Source: Tachypleus tridentatus
Lineage: Eukaryota; Arthropoda; Merostomata; Xiphosura; Limulidae
Assembly: GCF_004210375.1 (NCBI RefSeq)
Contig: NC_134825.1
Coordinates: 43,084,348-43,148,347, forward strand
DNA: 64,000 bases
Direction of reading: 5' to 3'
The position numbers were made by a program, and so were the translations under genes. How positions within the stretch are numbered: position 1 is the first letter of the stretch; every line of letters starts with the position of its first letter. Below the pieces are notes generated by a model. The model worked only from the letters and a program-made list of their open reading frames with translations. It had not been told where the DNA came from and made no database searches. This document shows positions 11,801 through 26,700 of the stretch, one piece after another.

Positions 11801-14800
11801 TGCTCAAAAGTGCTATAAGATTAAAAAATAATAACTTTACTGATTATGAAAAACTGAGAAAAGTGTGCAGTAAAAAGTGCTATAAGAAGATCTCTTATGT
11901 GCTAATTATAAGTGTGTTGTAAAAGCTTTGAAGAGAGTTCTTAACACCAACATTTATATATTAAAGAAGAAATTTAGTTCTATTTTGCAATACAAAGTTT
12001 TAAAATTATTTTACATGCTTGTTATGAGATTATTGACCCAACACTTGATGAACCTTCCAGGTGTGAATATGATACAAATTCTAAACTAACCTCATTTTAA
12101 CTAACAGCTTAGAAAAAAAAACAACCTTTATACACCAGATATTTATCTTTTTATTTTAACCAATGTTTTGTCTTTGCAGCTTCACTATGGTTAGTATATA
12201 CAACTGTTTGGCATTGCAGAATTCTAATATCTAAACGTTTTATCAAAATGTGTAAATTCCTCCGGTATGCACTACAAATTTTAAGAGGTAAACTGACCTT
12301 ACTAGTAGGTATGTACATAGTTCTTGTCTTTATTGGTTGTCTATTATTAATTAATAATACATCTTAAAAGAAAGATCTTGTGCAGTGTTTTCACACACAC
12401 CTTTTCACTTTTTTACACTCTTTTTCCTTTGCTTCCGTCTGTTTCTTCAGTTCTTCTAATGCATCATTTACTTCTTTCATTCCTTCTAGAATTTCATCCC
12501 TTTTCTTGACAGCTTCCTGTTCTTGCTGCTCAGACTCATATCTAAACCATTAAACAGGTGTGGTGATTGAATCAATAAAAACATATGGATCCCACTAGTA
12601 ATTTGAGGGGGTTAAAATTTATTTATTTAAGAACATTACTTTTATAGTATCATAGTGATATTATGTGACTTATGCTACTCTTTTACCAACAAATACTGAG
12701 ACTGACCCTCACATTATATCATGCTGATATTATGTGACCTACGAACATACTGTGGTCATGCTAATATAAAAATTAGCATTCTGGGCAGAAACTAAGTTTA
12801 CTGGGTAGAAAAAAAAAAACTTCTGTATTTATAAGATGCAATAATATAATAAGATCCATCTTAATTCTTTTCAGACCAGAAGGTATTAGAGCAAACTACA
12901 GCTCAATTACTAAGCTTGATAAATTACAGTGGAATTTTATGGTATCAATATAGTTATTTATGATTATTTCAAATGTATATATATAAAACCTAAGAAAAAA
13001 CATTTTGTTCAACATCCTCCAAATGCAAAGTTTTATAAAGATTAGCAACTTAGTACAGGCAGCAAATTAGTGCAAAAGTTGTAACTACAAGAGATAATTA
13101 TTTGCTCTACTTCTTTATTTGCTGTTCTATGTTTCAAGAAAAATAAGTTTAAGAACTTATTTGTACATAGTAATAATGTACAATAATTGAACTGTGACTT
13201 TATTTTGAAAAATACTAGTCCATTAAAACACAGCCAAAACAGGTCATCCTTTGTAAAGACTATTAAGTATTATGTCACTTAATATGGTAATATGAATGAA
13301 CATGTGCTGTATCATTGTAACTTCTGTATTGTTAGCTAGCCATGTCTGAAAGGTCAAAATAATAAAAATAATAAATCTATATAAATCTGTAATGTTATTA
13401 GATTTAACCTATTTAGTCTAAATATTTGTGTTTTCATGTTATCTGTAGTCATTCTAGAACAAGAATGACAATTTATATTTACTTCCTAATATTTTATGGT
13501 GGTAACAAGATTGGTCAAATCAACCAAACCCATACACAATTCACTAGTGAAAATAACAGATAAAATAAAGTTTCTTTCTTTTAAAAAACTTTGATAACTA
13601 GCTGGACATTAAAGATTTTGCATGAGAAAGTTGAAAATGTTCTAGTGCATAAAAGTAATTTTAATCATATAACAGAAATTACTTGGACAGGCAACATGTA
13701 AAAACAAAAAAGGCATGAGAAAAATGTTGCTTAACAAATCTTAAAAATGAATTGTAAAAAATCTAAATTTTATATACAGAAGTCTTTTAATGTTGAATGA
13801 TAAGCTGCCAGATTTCATTCATATACTTTTAAAATTTAAAAGTTATAGCATGAAAACTATAACAAGCACAAACAATATTACAAGATTGGTCCAAAGGACA
13901 GAGCCCATGCTGAGAGATTTAAGAGCACCTGTATGAAATTTGGCAAGCAATTAGTAAACTTCACTGTAACTTTCAGAAAAGCAATACCTCTATAAGGTAC
14001 AACTCAAACAAGTCTATTTTAAATATTAACTAGAATGTTTATGTTTTTCTAACGAGTTTCATAAATTGTTACTGGTTTTGAAAAATGTCCAAAAACAACT
14101 AAAGACACTAGGTTGGCATTTCTTAAAGTCAAGAAACAATATATATGTGATGCCTTTCTGGTCAAATTGCAATTAAATTAACGAAAATCACACACATACA
14201 TCAACTTCTTGTCATCTAAAAACTTGCTAATAAATGAAACAATAGCAAATTTTACAGCAGGGCACCTGACAGATCATAAATCCTAATTAATATATGGTTC
14301 ATGATGACAATCTTGAGAACAGTTAGGTTCAAATTTAAAGATTATGGAGTTTATTTATGTTTACATGATGAAAGGTGTATATTAGCATAATAGAAAGATT
14401 CCATTCACCATATGTGAGCAACTGATAGTTGTCTGAATGCAACTTGTGAAAAACAAGATGTAAATTTTTGTACATCATTTTGGAAGCTAGTACAACCACT
14501 ATGAACAGAACAGTTCTTGAAGCTGTGTACTTATACAAAGAAATCATCTGCATGTAACCATCATATGAACTATCTTTCTGCTTTGTGCAGATTTATCTAT
14601 TCATGCTGCTCTACATCTTAGCAGCTTTTGCCATAAAATATAACTGTAAAGAATCCTGCTTTCCCTAGGAACAGTGTTATTACATTATGCACACTTTACG
14701 TGTATTTACTATTGAATTAATTTATTCAGAAAACTGGAAAAATTCTTTATAATGCATGTTCATAAGCGTTGTTATTTTGCATGTGTCTTTTGCCTGTGTA

Positions 14801-17800
14801 CAAATGCTATCAAACATTTCCATCAACTTCTCTGTAGTATGCATGTAATATAATATTAAGATACATATATACACCATTATATAACACAAACTCACTTATA
14901 TCTTTGAAACAGGATATTCTTTTTAGAAGTAATTTCATTTTCTAGTTTCAGATAGTCAACAGCTTCATTTTTGGCTCCCTCGAGTTCATCTTTCTCTTTT
15001 TCAACAGCTTTAACACGATTTAACTAAACAGAAAATAATATCAGTTTTTCACTTCTGAGATATATATTTTGTCCAATAAATAATTTTTTAAGGACTTCAA
15101 TATATAAAAGACATTTTTTAAAACCTTATAGGAATATTCTATACAAGACAAACAGATAAATCTGCTATATAATACTGGAGTGTAAGAATGGAAAAACCTG
15201 TAAAAAAAATATTGACAGTATGAACAGAATGATCTGAATATTTGTTGAGTGTACAAATGGATAAATCTGCTATACAAGATCATGAGTACACAAAATGAAT
15301 GAATCTGCTGCATAAGATGTTAAGTGTACAAGCATGAACACAAGGCCATTAGTACTTATTTATATAATTCTGTTACAAAAGTCACTGAAGTCTATCAACC
15401 TAAAAAAAACATTATGTAGTTATTTGTTTATTTTAATCCCAGTTTTTTTTATGGTAACGAGTATTTAAAGATAAAATCCTAAATAATTGACATCATAATA
15501 AGAAATTAAAAAACTACAACCCTTCATTATTACCTTTTCTGCTCTTTGTTCATTTAATTCTTCTACACGCTGTGATAAGATTTCTATGGGTTTTTTGAAA
15601 CGACTGCATCCAATAATATCCTCTAAGAATTCTAGCATACCAGTATCATACTCAGTCTGACCTTTTGGTTTCATCATTGCAATTTGTTCGACTTCTCCCT
15701 AATCAAACAATATACTAGTGAGCATCAATATTATAAGAACTCTTTAAAATACTGTGGGAAATAATTAAATGAAAAGATTAAAAACAGTTAAAGCCAAAAA
15801 AAAAACTTTAAATTGTATCAACAAGAATAATTTTTATACCTCTTAAAAAGACATAATTAATTTTTTTAGTATTGAACATTTTTGAATAGGTCTAAACATT
15901 CTTAAAATTCTAAAAATTACTTCTTGAACACAAGTTACAATAAAGATCCAATATTCATAAAAATGATCAAATAATCAAATATACTTTTCCCATTTTTACC
16001 ATTCTGAGTTATAATTTTTAATATAACTAAGACTAAGAATACAACAACAGAAAATTTAAGTTGTTTAATATTTTTGTTGTATACAACATATTTATTTAAT
16101 TATAAAGAAGTTCTACAACAGCAAAGATTTCTTCTGTCTGAAACAATGACCACAGATATAATTCTTAAAATATCTTGCAGAAAGAAATTTGTGTGCAACA
16201 CTTTAAAAACAAAATGCACCTGTTCTTTCAGTCAATGAGTCAATAATCGATTCCAAATTTATCAGTACAGAAAAACCAATATTCAAAGCTTTGAAGTTGG
16301 AAAGTTCTTATTGTAAGAGTGAAATAAACTTTTCACTCATTAACTCAAACTGATGTTTGATTCTGAGCAACCAGAAACACTATCATCTGCACTTTAATTA
16401 GATGTTACAATTTCCTTTCAAAACCCCCTCAACCATTTATAAATGATTAGATGATTGGTCTGCAAAGATTTACCCCACACTCTAACTATAAAGGTAACAC
16501 CAAGTCACCAATAAACAAGCATCTACACATAACACATAATTCAGTTTCACAAGCAAACTTTAACTATTTTTTAGTCACTGAAACAAATATATTTAAAACA
16601 CTACTTCAACATTTTAAGTCTCACTAGCAACTAAAAATAACACAACTAACATAACAGAAATCTTTGAATCTTGCAGAATATGTATCTATGAATGATCAAA
16701 TTATACAGAGAAAGATACTTGAAATTTCTGCTTATAAAGCTTTCATTTATGTATGTATTCAAATATTTAACTGATAGCTATTCTAAAACTATTATTTTCA
16801 ATAACTGTGGTGTCCAACGTTTCTGGTAACAGAATTAACCCTTTTTATTCAAGCTTAGCTCCTCAGTGTATGTCACAATCATTAACAGTGTTAAATTCAA
16901 CATTTAAGTAAATTCTTTCTGCAGAGATACCAACTATTTCAAATGACTGAGCGTAATCATTGTAGACAGAGCTTTTTCACAGTTTTAGTCCTTTTAGATT
17001 TGCCAGAAACAAGACAATCTGGTGAACGAAGCCTCTTTTTTTCCATTTTGTGAACAATCGTATTGGTGTTTCTATGCCGTTTAGAAAACGAGAAATACCC
17101 ATCTACGCGAGCGCTGATTGGCTGACAAGCACTGATGATGCAGTTATGGATTCCTCCACATACCCACTATGGAGAAGCACCGCACACAAACTATTGATAG
17201 ACGTCGAAGATACAAATATTTTTTATTATTTCAAGCACAAACATGATTATCGCAAGTAGCCATTTGGACTATGTCTATTATTTATTATTAAAATTTATTT
17301 GTATCTCACTAGAAATTTTTTTTTCACCCCTTTCAAGCCCTGGAGGAACAATTTATCACTTTATTGTATAGGCCTATATAATATATAATAATTTGGGAGT
17401 TACAACAAGTTGTAATATTTCTCTGTATGAGTGTACAGTCGTAATGTATACACCAAAATCATAATTATTACCCTCAAATCGTAATGGTTGGCATCTCTGT
17501 TTCTGTATGACAACATCAAAGTGCACGTCAAAAACTCTTAAATTACATTTTCCTGTTATCGGGATAAATATAATCCCTAAATTCATCACTTCAAGTATCA
17601 TAAATTCTGAAATACGTTGTGGAAAGCTCCAGGTAATTAAAAACAAACTGTACATAAGCAAATTCACAAATACAAAGTTTAAACCTCAAAACTTCTTTAT
17701 TTGCCAAAATTTCAATACATTTACCAAACCTATCACAAAAGCCCCTCCTCTCTCTGACTTTCCAAATTATTTGCTAATCAACTTTGTAAGACTGATAGAT

Positions 17801-20800
17801 ATATATATTTATAACTAATAAAAACAGATTCTCCTTATAGAATACTCACTGTAGCTATTTGAATTGGTGATACAGAATAACAGTATGACAATTTCTTTGC
17901 ATTATAGTTTCACGTATCCAAAAAACACATCTAACCTATTTATAACTTACTTAAAAATTTGGATAAACAGTAGTTTCACACTTCTGTTCTGTTGATTAAT
18001 ATATATTTGGTGTTCTTAAATGCACATCTGAAAACTTTATGAACACCCAAATTTCTAGGACTCAACAAAGCATTTGAAGGAGCATTTCTAATTTTTAAGT
18101 AAAAGCAAATTAGCTTTATTTAATGCTCAGTAGGTATGAGTGCACTGATACATTAGCAGACTTTCAGCTTGACCCTGATATGAGAAAAAAATTACTTGTT
18201 AGCTATAAGCCATTTTATTGTTGTCACTGATAATTTAATAGATAGAACGTTCTGAGGCTTACAGTCTGAATTTCAATTTCCAGGTACCATCATACCAGGT
18301 ACCATTCTACAAAGGCTATCAGTTATAATTTTGTCAAGTATTCTAATTATTGACCTTCATAATATTAAACTTGATGCAAGAATACAGTTGTTTTTGCCAT
18401 TTTCATAAAATTACAAGCAATTGAATGTTAATTTGAAGCAAGTCTTCAATAATACTATTATTTCTAACCCTTTCATTATGAGGTCCTTATATTGCAGGAA
18501 ATAACAAAAGTCTTGTATTTTATTCAAAAAATAAAACTGGTGAATAAAAAGTTTGAAATTTAATAAGAACTTTCCTAAAAGTAAGTAGTTTCAAAAAAAT
18601 ATTTGATTCTGATTTTTTTCTACTATTTCTACTAAATATTCATTACTAATTGTAGAATAGTTTAAGTACAAGGTTATTTTCATGCAAAGTATAAAAACAT
18701 TTTTTTTATTTTACAGTTTTCCAATTTCATTTGCATTATCTCTAGAACCTTCTAAACAGTTTATTTTCAGGTAAATGTTTATTTTATTTTTTTCATTTTT
18801 CTACCATATCACTAACTGTAGCTATTTGTCATCAACATACAGTACAATGAAATGTTTAAAATTAAGAAACTGAAATATATTCTTTCAGTTAACTCTTTAT
18901 CAAATAATCTTAAAATATTTTCTTTACCTTTTAATGTTTTTGTTTCATTCCTGTCTGTTACAACTTAATTTACATCTCAACATATGTTAATAAGCTTCAT
19001 GAAGCAACGAAAATTTTTTATTATATTAATAAAAAATAATTAAACACTTAAAATATGAATTTTAAAATAATACATAATCAACTAAAACATGAAAGTAAAA
19101 CCTAAATACAATTTTAAATTAACTATATCTAACTAACATCATGTTAGTGAAAAAAAATATGGCATTAGCAAAGACACACTTAGCAAATAATGTTTCATTT
19201 GTTTCACACATTGCTAACAAATACTGAGTGCCAGTTTTAAAATAATCATTAGAATATTATTGCTTAATACCAGTCCTTTCTGTTGGTTATAGATGTTCAT
19301 CAAATTAAGGAAAGGTTGCTTGAAACATGTCTGAGTTAAAAGGTTGGTGTGGCTGCTGTCAAAGAGTGTCAATATTTATTTTTTGTGATTTCTGAACCTA
19401 TCCAAAGGAATTTGAACTAAGAATGGGTAAACAAGTTGGACTGAGTCTGAACATATGTTAACTCAACAAGTAATTTAGATAAAAAATTAAAATCAGTGAT
19501 TATTCATACATCATATGACCACAAAACCAAAGTACTTTTATTTGAAAATTTCTTTTGAAATAAAGGAATTACAAATCAGATTACACAAAACAATGAATTA
19601 TAAAGTAAATGATCTACTGTCATTAAAATATGTTAACAGTAAAGTGGTTCACTTAAATTTTGAATATAACTCAGTGAAACCTTGTCAAATGCACAAGGAG
19701 TTTGAAAGAGTCTAAGATTGTCAAAACTTTATTTTCCATGCATTTTTCACTTAATAATAATTCCATGTGAAATAAACGTGAATAATACTTGACTTTAGTC
19801 TGACATTCTTTGCTTACAAAACATGTGCTAGCATTGTTGCAACTGATGCAGTGCCCAAGATAGGGGGTATTTCATAATGCTGAATTTACCCTCTCCATAT
19901 TCGAAATGTATTTTGAAGCTGAGAGTTGTCTTTTTTGGAATAAATTTTTATAAAACCAACTGAACATTTCTATGATGACTTTTTTGTGGTGAAGTCACTT
20001 ATAATATTCACATGTATAAAGCTCCTACTATTAATTTATGAAAGTTATGGTTATAGTTTAAAAGTTTATGTCAATTTTGTAAGTAAATAAAGCACAGTAA
20101 AGATCAATGACAAGACTCTAGTTTCCAGTCTTTCAGGGGCAACAAAAAGATGAGAATAAAACCCAGAAGAGGGGCAAAGGACACTATCAATAGCTCTTAT
20201 GTCCAAAGGATCTGATATCACAGCCTTGAGAAAAAGATCAGAAAGAGGGAGGTGTATGTGTTTTCTTATAGCAAAACCACATCAAACTATCTGCTGAGTC
20301 CACCAAAAGGAATCAATCCTCTGATTTTAGTGTTGTAAATCTGTAGACTTATTGCTGTACCAGCAGAGAACCAGAATGAGGAGGGAAAGAAGTCAAAGGA
20401 GGAAGAAATGACAAGTTATGAGAAAATCCATATATAAGACCATGAATGACCCACCAGTAAGACACAAAAGGGTTCAAAGGCCTGAAAATAGAAAGAAAGG
20501 TGCCACTATTGAATCTGAGTCAACTAGCATAAAGGGGGGAGTCACAGACAGGATGTGCAATGGTCAACCCAATGAAAGTGAAGGTGGAAAGCAGTAAAAA
20601 GACAATAAACAGGAAAAGAGGTGGAGAATTTACAGGTCAAAGAATGGAAGTTGGTTCATGAGATTGTGAGAGAGAAAAAATCCCAAAAGAAAAGTACTGA
20701 TATCAGGAAGCCTTGATCCAAGTATCTGAGGTGACAGGAATACTACAAAAAACATCATATAGAAAAAAAAAAGCTAAATGGAAACCACTGAGGTAAGAAT

Positions 20801-23702
20801 AGAGAGAGCAAATTGAAGAGAGAAAAGCATCACTTTCCAAAAGATCCCAATAAGAGAAACCAAGTAAACAGAGATCAGCCACAAGATGAAACTCAAGCCA
20901 AAGTATTAAAAAAGACTGACCATAGATCTCCAGAAAAACTTTAAGAGAGGGAGAGAATACATAACAAAGGAGATAGGTAAGAACTAAGCAAAAGCAGGAG
21001 TATTGAGTACTAGAGTGTTACAGAAATAGAGAATCAGCCTTCCCAACATGTGGGACTCCAGGAATTGAGAATCCAAAAAAAGAAAGGTGATATGGACATA
21101 AATCATAGCAAAAAAAATCCTTGAGTCAAGGAAAACAAGGCAACTGAGATTGGGAATGAAACTGATTCAAGGTGTCAGCTTGAGAGTCATGTAGTAAGGA
21201 ATGGAAAGAATCAAAAGACATCGAAGAAAGGAAAAGGGACAATGAACTATAGCAGTAACATCTTCCACAGTCAATAAACCTCCAGTGGTCACAGACAAAA
21301 CAAAGACAATGTTAGCAATATTACACTAAAAACAAACCTGTGAGAAGGTAGCAGAAATTTCACAAAACTAAGTATAAACTTAGACATGTTTCAAAGACAG
21401 TGCCAGGGATAAAAATGAAGATAATTTCCTGCTACTGCACATAGAGGATGAAATGCTCTCCTACTGGTAGAGGGCTATTGTTACATAATAATTACATATT
21501 GTACTAGCACAGTTCATGTTATAACATGTGTTTTAGGTGGTAAATAGTTAAAGGCTAATGGCATACACAAAATCTCAGAGGCAGATGCAAGAAAAAGAGC
21601 TCCTGTATCCAAAGATAAGTTTATTGTTTTGAAATCTTTTTTTTACTTAATTTTGAATCTAATATATATATTCAAACCAAATGAATACCACTATATCTTT
21701 ACTTAATAAATCATACATCATAAATAAATATTCATAACTCAGTTGACACTTTGAAATACAAGTACAGTAACTAATAGAATTGAACAGTATTAGCTATACA
21801 CAGTTGTTTCCACTTAAGTATAATGTGAGTGTTTAGTTATTTTTAGAAGCAATAATTTATCACAGGTTTGTTAATGCAACTGTTTACAAATCATGTTGTG
21901 TAATTCAGTTGTTGTGAATTATTTATTGTTATATTATTGCATCATATTACTTGAAACTTCTAAGTTTTTCTCCTTGTTTTATTTAAGTATTACTGCATCA
22001 TAACATATTTAGCATGTGAACATTCTACACCTCTGTCAGGCAATAAATGCAGATCCAATAGATAGTCAGACAGATCCAGACTATCTAATTGTGAGCCATA
22101 AAAAGCATATAGTGGTGATTTCTGAAGTGAAATTATCATATTGTACTGTAATAACAATATATAGAAGGGTATGTCCAAGCCATTGTGTTCTAATATAACT
22201 AAGCTAACCTGCATGGAATTTGACAAAAAAAATACAATTACTTAAAGTTCTGGAGACATTTGTGATAATGAATAATTATAATAATTATTTAAGTGAAACT
22301 GTAAGACTTTATTTTAATAATAAAATTAAAAGAATTTGTCTTATCAAATTGCATTTTAAAGGAACTAAACCAGCCTGTGTGGACTTTGACAAAAAAATTA
22401 AAGCTTTCAATACAACTATAATAATCAACAGTGTAACAAACATTTGTACACACATTTTATTTTTTAATATATTATTTTTAAATGAGTGGACTGTATGTTG
22501 TTTGTTTATTGTTGAAATATATCAACAAGTCACAGACACATACTGTAAAGAATCCTGCCCGTATATACATAAAGCATGATGCACAGAATCTTTTACATTA
22601 ACTCACCTGTAAAATCAAAAACCTATTGTGGTCTAGATCGATTCCATGAGACCTAAGTAACAAACCAATTTGTTTGAAAGGAACCCGTTTCTCATTGATG
22701 GCATACCAAGACGAGTTGTCTTTGTAGGCAGTACGAGAAACAACAAATTGAGAGTTGGGTACAACTTCAAATCCATCTTCAGGCTTAGTGGGAAAAAAAA
22801 AAAAAACTTCTGATTAGATATTTCATTATGTTATTGAGAAGTCATTTCCTTAAGCAAAAACACAAGAAATACTATTTTATTTTTAGCTGATCTAGTTCAG
22901 TTTTAAACTCTATGAAAACAGCTGTCAATGCTAAATAAAACACTTCACAACTAACATAAATAATCACCATAGCAGATGCTTTAAAATATAAATGAAAGAT
23001 ATAATAGAACTATATTGAAAAATTAGAAATATCAATTGCTGAAAGCCCACAAAATATAGCAATATTATTAACAAAAAAAAAAAAAAACATTTTTTCAGTT
23101 ATCCTACATGAGAATTCTTCTCTGTCTGATTTAAGCCTATATTTTGAAAATGACATATGAAACTTTTTTGATTGGCAAAAAAATAAACTTATATTCAACA
23201 TACCAAATTTTTATATTAAGATTACATGAAATGTACCTTACAATGCAAAATGGAGTGCTTTGTTAGCATAAAGTTTGCCTCAAAGATTTTAAACAATTTC
23301 TATTTATTATTTTTTTTTATTATTGAAGTAGATACAAAACATAACTACCCATTTATTGGTAAGGCTTCACTGACAAAATGTTTCAAAGGCCAAAATGGAA
23401 AAATAATTAGCTGTTTATCAAGGTTTTGCATGAAACTGTTCAAGGGTTATTTGAATTTGGAAAAATAACTTATAAAAACAAAAATGAATTAATCACTAAC
23501 AGGAAGATGCAGACAAGTATAAGCTTTTCCTGTCACCAATGATGTCCTACAATACAAAGCAAGCAGAAAACATCTTGAAGAAATATTGGCATTATCAATA
23601 ACCTACAATGACTACCCTACATATAAAAATCCAAAATACTTACATTGGTTATTCTTAGGAAAACATGGTACAATTCTAAAGTATTATTTCTGCTAGAAGG
23701 GC

Positions 23703-23733
<31 letters not shown>

Positions 23734-26700
23734 AAGCAAGAGATTCATGCATGATTTAAAATAATATGTAGAAGACAGAAAAGTAGAAGATTATTACTTT
23801 GAATTTTTAGCAAAGCTACCTGAAGGTTATGTGCTCCAGTAGTCTCTAAATTTGTAGCAACAGACTACAGAAAAAGGACTTCTAGTCAACACCAAACTAC
23901 TATAAATTCTTATATTAAACAAAATAGTGAGATATTACCATTACTCTTATAATGCACCCAAGGACCAACAAGTGTATAGCTGACCAAAAACAATGATGGC
24001 TGAAATCCATTATCTGCCTCATTAACAACTGGAATGTGTTAGACCCAAAAACCAGAGGAAAAAATTAAAGTACTACAAAAACATCATTGTAAACAAACAC
24101 AAACTAAAAAAATGAAAACATAACAGACATAATTAAAGCTTTTTAAAAAAATATGTAACAATATTTGTACTTTATTGAAAGAAAATGTTTCTCTAATGAT
24201 ATGTACTATAGACTTCCAAATAACTGTACATGCACAATTACTTATTTTCAGGCAGACAAGGCAGGAAAATCCACCAGTACTGCTTACTTGAGAGAATTCT
24301 TGGCACCTCAATTTTCCAGCTAATCCACAAGTGAGTACTGCTCACATTAGTCATATAAATCATCCAAGTGCAGGCTAGGCCATCTAATTTTAGAACTCTT
24401 TGACTTATCAAGAGCTGTGTCATAAAGTGGTGTATAGGCTTTGGACTATTAAAAATTTCAAGTAGGAGTTTTCGATGAATGTAAAGAAAATTGGCAGATT
24501 ATTAATCCATAACTAGCCAGTTTGATTAAATGTTTGATAAAACTTACATAACAGAACATTTATTTTATTATCAGTAAAGATGAAATTTCAAAATGTGTGT
24601 GCATGTTTTTCACTCCCTTGCCTTTCAATAACCAACCATCCAGAAAATCATGTCATAAAATACAAAGGGAAAAAACTCCATTTTCCACACTGACTCTACT
24701 ATTATTCAGAATTTTAAAATATATCTTTAATAGATGTAATCACATTTGCAAACCAAAGATATAAAGAAAAACTTATATAAATAATTTATCATACCCTTTA
24801 AAAGTTGTTTTGAAAATTAAAACATATGACTGATTATAAAAATCTTACTTTTAATGTGATTACAGCACATGAATTTGTCACTGAATGAAAAACATTAGAA
24901 TGTGTAATATATTCTTTTCACTTCAAGCATTACTTATACAAAATACCTGGATTTTTTTTAAGGGAAAAAAAAAAACAATCACAAAAATTGTTTACATCCT
25001 ACACTAACACACTTCAAGTAATACATTAAATCTGTCTGGAATACAAATAACAATATTCAAGAGATAACATGGAACCAGAGGCCATGTCAATGCAAAAATT
25101 TTGCATCTTGGACACAAAATAAATAAATTTAACTACGAAAATACATTTCAAGACATGTCAATATAAGAAAGGGATGCAATAATAGGGAAAGATGTTTCTT
25201 AACCCTATCCACATTGAAAAGATGTCACTGCAAAGCACAACAAAGATTTGATTCTAACAATCGAAAGACCCATCATGAAACATTTCAACTACAGATGTTA
25301 GATCAAAATCTTCACTACTGTGAGACTAATAACTTTTATTTTAGTCATGTGGTCTCAGTGCTCTTTAAAGTGCATAATAACATTTAGGATATTTTTCATT
25401 GATCTATTAAATGTTAAATGCTGAAATTTTCCTTTTCATTTAAGTAACTCTTGTAACTTTGCTTTTTTTTTCCCTTAAATATGACTGAAATTAAACTTCA
25501 AGATGATAGAATGTTACTTATTTTACAATTTATTTCTAAAATGTTATTATAATTGCTAAACAAGTTATACAACTGACACTAAAAACATCAGTATTTACTT
25601 TTATTAAAATCTAAATTCAAATTAAATGTATCTAAGTACTTATAAAAACACTTCTACAGCTTAAATAAATTGAACTCAATAAAATTTTATTTGAAATCAT
25701 TAATAAAAGCAATATTTTTCAAATTGGTCAAAAAACCAGCAATGTAATTTTTATGAAAACAACAACTCTACAAGTTACAAATCAAGTCAATTTTAAAATT
25801 TAATTAGCAACTGCCATTTTTTGTGAACCAAATGTTTGATGCCCCTTCAGGATGAACTGCAACAAAATTAATGAACATATATATTTATTAATTTTGTATT
25901 GTCTAAAAACTTGAGAGTAAATGAATCACTGGTGTAAGCTACCACAGTGTATACAGGGGTAGAAATATTCTAAACTTTCAGCAGCACACATGTCCTGCTG
26001 GACAGTGAAAGTTGCCAGACATTTGAAATTTTAGGACACCTCAAAACTGTCACCGGACATTACCGAAAACAAGAAATCAAGTAGAGTCAAAAATTATATA
26101 AAAGAGAAATCATTTATTTATGGCACTGAAACATTATTTCAAATCAAGTGGCAACAAGCCTTGTATCCATTAAAAATGACACATCAATCACACAGGTAGA
26201 TTTAGTCATCCAGCACTAAGACATCAGCTGATGTAGACTCAGTATAATGTGGACTCACAAATCATCTGTTTTTTTTACTGTCCTTCCACCAAGATTCTAC
26301 AGACTTCCACAGTAATTATATGCTTGCAAGATCACAGATCTTATTCTTAGCTAATTCTATTGTCATCAAGTCATTAAGAGAATCATTTATTACTTTGGAC
26401 CGCCAGTCATCCTTAATAACTGCCATCTGGGAAAATCCATGTTCTGGTTCAGCATATAACACGGAAATCACCTGCATGAGGCATACCAAGGCCAACACTG
26501 TTGATCCAGGGAAAGGTTTACCATCCTCAACAGTAATTTGACTTAACATGTGGGCCCACAATCCACTTGCACTACTAGCCAGGGACTCATCTGATTTGGC
26601 AAGTCTTGTTGCTCTGAGCAGTGTCTCATGTAAGTCAACTTGGCAAATATCAGCTGCAATGTTGAAACCCTTAGCTTCTAGCAGAGCACCAAAGTGGTTC

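Larger units (their letters stand above)
12542..14895. other. SMC4 intron 6 (2.4 kb)
   Basis: Holds a SINE fragment (12668-12735) and repeat R2 copy 1 (12960-13830). Nothing recognised in 13830-14895. Confidence 0.5.
15699..22606. other. SMC4 intron 4 (6.9 kb)
   Basis: Holds the CpG/CCAAT block (16957-17200), R1 copy 2 (18700-19400), a purine-rich block (20110-21340) with a family 2 SINE, and R3 copy 2. 15700-16950 and 17300-18700 show nothing I can name. Confidence 0.55.

Noticed and set aside
17050..17259. 69-codon plus-strand ORF over the CpG block
   Set aside because: No recognisable motif; the CCAAT orientation and the ATG context favour the minus strand.
22220..22579. 119-codon plus-strand ORF next to SMC4 exon 4
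   Set aside because: Isoleucine/asparagine/lysine-rich, as expected from AT-rich noncoding DNA; no recognisable motif; lies in an intron.
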